DNA from: Flavobacterium sp. KACC 22763
GTDB taxonomy: Bacteria > Bacteroidota > Bacteroidia > Flavobacteriales > Flavobacteriaceae
Reading direction: 5' to 3'
Length of the DNA: 64,000 nt
Assembly: GCF_028736155.1 (NCBI RefSeq)
Contig: NZ_CP117879.1
Span: forward strand, 620,001 to 684,000
Within the stretch, counting starts at the first letter, position 1; each line of letters opens with the position of its first letter. Below, piece after piece: positions 61,091 through 64,000 of this stretch. The notes beneath the pieces were generated by a model. The model was not told where the DNA came from. It was given only the letters and a program-made list of their open reading frames with translations, and did no database searches. The position numbers were made by a program, and so were the translations under genes.

Positions 61091-61864
61091 ATGAATACTT
61101 TTAAAATATTTAGTGCAGTGTGTCTTATTGCTTTTTCGTCTAGCTATGCACAAAAAAATGCAATTGTCGCACATCGAGGAGCTTGGAAAAAGAATAATCT
61201 ACCAGAAAATTCAATCGCATCTTTAAGGCATGCAATCGATTTAAAACTACCAGGTTCAGAGTTTGATGTTTGGAGAACGGCAGATGATTCGCTTGTAATC
61301 AATCATGATGCACATTATAATAAACTGCTTATTGAAGAAACCAATTATGCAGATTTGATAAAATTTAAACTTTCAAACGGAGAAAAGCTTCCAACACTTC
61401 ATGAATATATTTCAGAAGGAATGCGAAATAATAAACATACGCTTTTGGTTTGCGAAATCAAGCCTTCAGAAATTAGTAAAGAAAGAGGACAAAAAACGGG
61501 TGTAGCAGCAGTCGAAACCATTAAAAAATTAAAAGCCGATAAAAATACCTGCTACATCAGTTTTGATTATGATATTCTGAAAAAAATTAGAGAAATAGAT
61601 TCTAAAACTTCTCTGCAATATCTAGAAGGAAACAAATCTCCGAAAGAAGTCAAAGCAGATAAAATTAATGGGGTTGACTATCATTATTCAGTCTTTCAAA
61701 AACACCCAGAATGGATTCAGGAAGCTAAAAACCATAAGGTTATCTTAAATGCTTGGACTGTTAATGATGCAAAAGATATGGATTGGATTATTACTCATAA
61801 ATTCAATTACATTACAACAAATGAACCCGAACTTTTAAAGGAAAGAAAAGAGATTAAAAAATAG
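61091..61864 (+). CDS. secreted glycerophosphodiester phosphodiesterase (GDPD)
   Basis: 257 residues with signal peptide MNTFKIFSAVCLIAFSSSYAQ. The GDPD active site is complete: His28-Arg29 in VAHRGAW, Glu57 and Asp59 in SEFDVW, and His72-Asp73 in INHDAHY. The late strand VILNAWTVND and the end NYITTNEPELL are also typical. It splits glycerophosphodiesters to glycerol 3-phosphate and an alcohol. In this PUL the alcohol may be a phosphoglycerol-bearing glucan (inference). A housekeeping lipid role is the alternative. It lies 31 bp before the GH43-like gene. Confidence 0.92.
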   Translation: MNTFKIFSAVCLIAFSSSYAQKNAIVAHRGAWKKNNLPENSIASLRHAIDLKLPGSEFDVWRTADDSLVINHDAHYNKLLIEETNYADLIKFKLSNGEKLPTLHEYISEGMRNNKHTLLVCEIKPSEISKERGQKTGVAAVETIKKLKADKNTCYISFDYDILKKIREIDSKTSLQYLEGNKSPKEVKADKINGVDYHYSVFQKHPEWIQEAKNHKVILNAWTVNDAKDMDWIITHKFNYITTNEPELLKERKEIKK

Positions 61865-61895
61865 TCTTTAAAAGTTAACTTAAGAAAATCTAACC

Positions 61896-63815
61896 ATGAA
61901 AAAATTATATAAAAAACTAACGCCTATTGTATTGCTTTCGATGCTTTTCGGAAACAATCTTTTGGCGCAAAATTCTGGTAAAACAGAATGGTTTGACCCG
62001 AGCAGACCTGCAACAACCTACTGTAATCCGATAAATATTGGGTACAATTTTACAACCCACAATCATAACGGAATTCCAGAATCTCGCCGTTCAAGCGCCG
62101 ATCCTGTAATTATTACTTATAAAGGCGAATATTACTTATTTGCCACCAATCAGGCAGGTTTCTTTTGGAGTAAAGATATGTCGGACTGGAATTTTGTTTA
62201 CGGAAGTTTTCAAAGACAACCAGGCGATGATGACCAATGTGCTCCAGCTGCTTGGGTTGTAAATGACACTTTATTTTATGTTGGTTCAACTTGGAAGAGA
62301 GATCATCCTATTTGGAAAACAGCTGACCCAAAATCAGGAAGATGGACACGTCACGTAGACAAAGCAATGCTGCCAACTTGGGATCCAGCTATTTTTCAAG
62401 ATGACGATAAAAAAGTATATATGTACTACGGTTCAAGTGGAAAATTACCGCTTGTAGGCGTTGAAGTTGATTATAAAACTTGGCTTCCAAAAGGAAATCA
62501 AGCAGATTATGCAACATTATATAAAGCTACAGAAGTTGAAGATATTCAAAAACCTTACGGACAAATTAAGGAAGTTGCTATTTTAGATCCTTCGGCTCAC
62601 GGATGGGAGCGTTTTGGCCCAAATAATGATATGGAACCAGCACCTTGGGGAAATTTTATTGAAGGAGCTTGGATGACAAAACATAACGGAAAATATTATA
62701 TGCAATACGGGGCGCCTGCGACCGAGTTTAAAGGTTACGCAAACGGTGTTCATGTTGGCGATAATCCGTTAGGGCCATTTACGTATCAGAAACACAATCC
62801 GATGTCTTATAAACCAGGCGGATTTGTGATTGGAGCAGGACACGGAAATACTTTTGCAGATAATTATGGAAATTATTGGAATACAGGAACGTGTAAAATT
62901 TCTATAAAAGACCGTTTTGAGCGCCGTATAGATATGTTTCCTGCCGGATTTGACAAAGATGATGTAATGTATTCTATTACAGCTTATGGAGATTTTCCAA
63001 TTGTATTGCCAACAAGTGAGCGTGACCAAACAAAAGGCGCTTCTTCTGGATGGATGCTGCTTTCGTATAAAAAGCCTGTAACCGTTTCTTCTTCTGAGGA
63101 ATGCATGGAAGTGGAAACTCACAGAATGGATCATGGCGGTAAAAAAGTCTATGAGAAATTCTGTTACGGACCTGAAAATTTGACAGATGAAAACATTCAA
63201 ACCTATTGGTCTGCAAAGACAAGTAATCTAGGTGAATGGCTTCAAATGGATTTAGGAAGACAGATGGAAATTAATGCTCTTCAAATCAACTACGCAGATC
63301 ATAAGGCAAATCAGTTTAATAAAGCAATGGATATTTATTATCAATATAAAATATTCATGTCTGATGATGCTCAGAATTGGACTTTGGTTGTAGATAAATC
63401 TAAAAATGATAAAGATGCTCCGCATGATTACGTAGAGCTTTCAAAATCTATTAAAGCGCGTTACATTAAAATGGAGAACATTCACAATGCATCTGGTTTA
63501 TTTGCAATCTCTGATTTTAGAGTTTTTGGAAACGGTTTAGGAGCAAAACCAAAATCGGTAGCTTCTTTTAAAGTAGACAGAAACAAAGCAGATTCTAGAA
63601 ACGCTATGATTTCATGGAAAAAACAGTCTGATGCAATTGGGTATAACATTTATTACGGAATTGCTCCTGACAAATTGTACAACAGCATTATGGTTTATGG
63701 TGATAGTACGTACGATTTTAGAGGTTTGGACAAAGGCACAAAATACTATTTTACAATAGAGCCTTTTAATGAAAATGGCATTGGAACAAAAAATAAGATT
63801 ATTGAAGTAAAATAA
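61896..63815 (+). CDS. GH43-like enzyme with F5/8-type and FnIII domains
   Basis: 639 residues with signal peptide (LSMLFGNNLLAQ). A five-bladed GH43-type propeller (about 30-375) carries candidate catalytic residues Asp69 (SSADPVI), Asp163 (TWDPAIF) and Glu256 (FIEGAWM). An F5/8 type C domain (about 410-545, NLTDENIQTYWSAKTSNLGEWLQMDLG region) and a C-terminal FnIII domain (about 555-639) follow. GH43 enzymes release arabinose, xylose or galactose; the actual sugar here cannot be read. It would remove side chains in the same PUL. Confidence 0.85.
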   Translation: MKKLYKKLTPIVLLSMLFGNNLLAQNSGKTEWFDPSRPATTYCNPINIGYNFTTHNHNGIPESRRSSADPVIITYKGEYYLFATNQAGFFWSKDMSDWNFVYGSFQRQPGDDDQCAPAAWVVNDTLFYVGSTWKRDHPIWKTADPKSGRWTRHVDKAMLPTWDPAIFQDDDKKVYMYYGSSGKLPLVGVEVDYKTWLPKGNQADYATLYKATEVEDIQKPYGQIKEVAILDPSAHGWERFGPNNDMEPAPWGNFIEGAWMTKHNGKYYMQYGAPATEFKGYANGVHVGDNPLGPFTYQKHNPMSYKPGGFVIGAGHGNTFADNYGNYWNTGTCKISIKDRFERRIDMFPAGFDKDDVMYSITAYGDFPIVLPTSERDQTKGASSGWMLLSYKKPVTVSSSEECMEVETHRMDHGGKKVYEKFCYGPENLTDENIQTYWSAKTSNLGEWLQMDLGRQMEINALQINYADHKANQFNKAMDIYYQYKIFMSDDAQNWTLVVDKSKNDKDAPHDYVELSKSIKARYIKMENIHNASGLFAISDFRVFGNGLGAKPKSVASFKVDRNKADSRNAMISWKKQSDAIGYNIYYGIAPDKLYNSIMVYGDSTYDFRGLDKGTKYYFTIEPFNENGIGTKNKIIEVK

Positions 63816-63836
63816 TCTTTATTTATAGAATATGTA

Positions 63837-63883
63837 AAAGCTCCGATTGGAAATTGAAAAATTTGCAATTGGAGTTTTTTTTG
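63837..63883 (+). terminator. intrinsic terminator after the GH43-like gene
   Basis: CTCCGATTG pairs with CAATTGGAG (one G-T pair) across an AT-rich loop, followed by T8. Confidence 0.75.
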
Positions 63884-63918
63884 AGAAAAGGTTTAGAAAA
63901 AAACTTCAGAAATGTCGA

Positions 63919-63951
63919 TAATTTTGTTCCTTTGCGAATGTACCATTGGTA
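63919..63951 (+). promoter_or_regulatory. promoter and palindrome before the last gene
   Basis: TAATTTTG (63919-63926) is an exact -7 box. About 14 bp downstream TACCATTGGTA (63941-63951) is a perfect odd palindrome, a possible operator. The next gene's ATG is at 63980. Confidence 0.5.
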
Positions 63952-63979
63952 TACTAAACTCCAAATTACTACAGAAACT

Positions 63980-64000
63980 ATGAAAAAAACGATTCTTTTA
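63980..64000 (+). CDS. start of a further gene, cut by the window end
   Basis: Seven codons (MKKTILL) follow a promoter and look like the start of a signal peptide. Nothing more can be said, but it may be another exported PUL component. Confidence 0.5.

Noticed and set aside
62769..63200. 143-codon open frame opposite the GH43-like gene
   Set aside because: Antisense shadow of a clearly conserved enzyme; low-complexity translation without family features.
1..64000. tRNA, rRNA, insertion sequences or prophage
   Set aside because: No cloverleaf-like or ribosomal sequence was recognised, and there is no transposase, integrase or phage structural gene among the translated frames.

Overview
The window reads as chromosome of a Bacteroidota bacterium, most likely a Flavobacterium. 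The evidence is: AT-rich DNA with near-consensus Bacteroidota promoter elements (-7 box TAnnTTTG); two SusC-type outer-membrane receptors, one with its SusD; a hybrid two-component system (HTCS) sensor; many Sec or lipoprotein signal peptides; and the gene order rsfS-ftsH-LUD-cdsA-psd-ACBP. I see no rRNA, tRNA, CRISPR array, prophage or insertion-sequence transposase.

Layout. 1-6.8 kb: the edge of a polysaccharide-utilisation locus (PUL), with a susC cut by the window start and its HTCS regulator, both on the minus strand. 7-12.6 kb: envelope and housekeeping genes on the minus strand (rsfS, ftsH, then a tight LUD-cdsA-psd-ACBP-lipoprotein SOD operon). 12.7-29.3 kb: housekeeping genes (birA, pyrE, a NUDIX hydrolase, a DEAD-box helicase, coaD, ddl, PASTA protein, rluD) mixed with small unknown genes. 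29.5-40.1 kb: minus-strand accessory metabolism (ABC ATPase, sulfurtransferase, ThuA-like, hydrolases, SRPBCC proteins, a Na+/H+ antiporter). 40.4-48.8 kb: dnaK, a two-gene ATPase-nuclease cassette, corA, pta and ackA. 48.9-63.8 kb: a complete plus-strand PUL comprising a membrane-spanning Y_Y_Y/LuxR-type regulator, susC, susD, a GH144-like enzyme, an esterase-like hydrolase, a GH3 beta-glucosidase, a glycerophosphodiester phosphodiesterase and a GH43-like enzyme with F5/8 and FnIII modules.

Two systems stand out. (1) The right-hand PUL pairs GH144 and GH3 (family knowledge: beta-1,2-glucan depolymerisation) with a GDPD and an esterase. I infer a system for phosphoglycerol- or acyl-substituted beta-1,2-glucans, such as osmoregulated periplasmic or cyclic glucans of other bacteria. 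Its promoter region carries four copies of TACATCA/TGATGTA. (2) Between dnaK and corA, an ATPase gene overlaps a small gene with a PD-(D/E)xK-like D-x14-E-x-K motif, and the pair is bracketed by two nearly identical terminators (29 of 30 bases). This looks like a mobile defence-type cassette.

The intergenic DNA is unusual. It holds several families of short palindromic or tandem repeats, including a hairpin element whose stem shows three compensatory base-pair changes between two copies and octamer arrays (CTTAGNAN) at gene borders. Two genes (pyrE and the helicase) have the -7 box exactly 4 nt before the ATG, implying leaderless mRNAs. Both PUL sensor genes appear to start with TTG.
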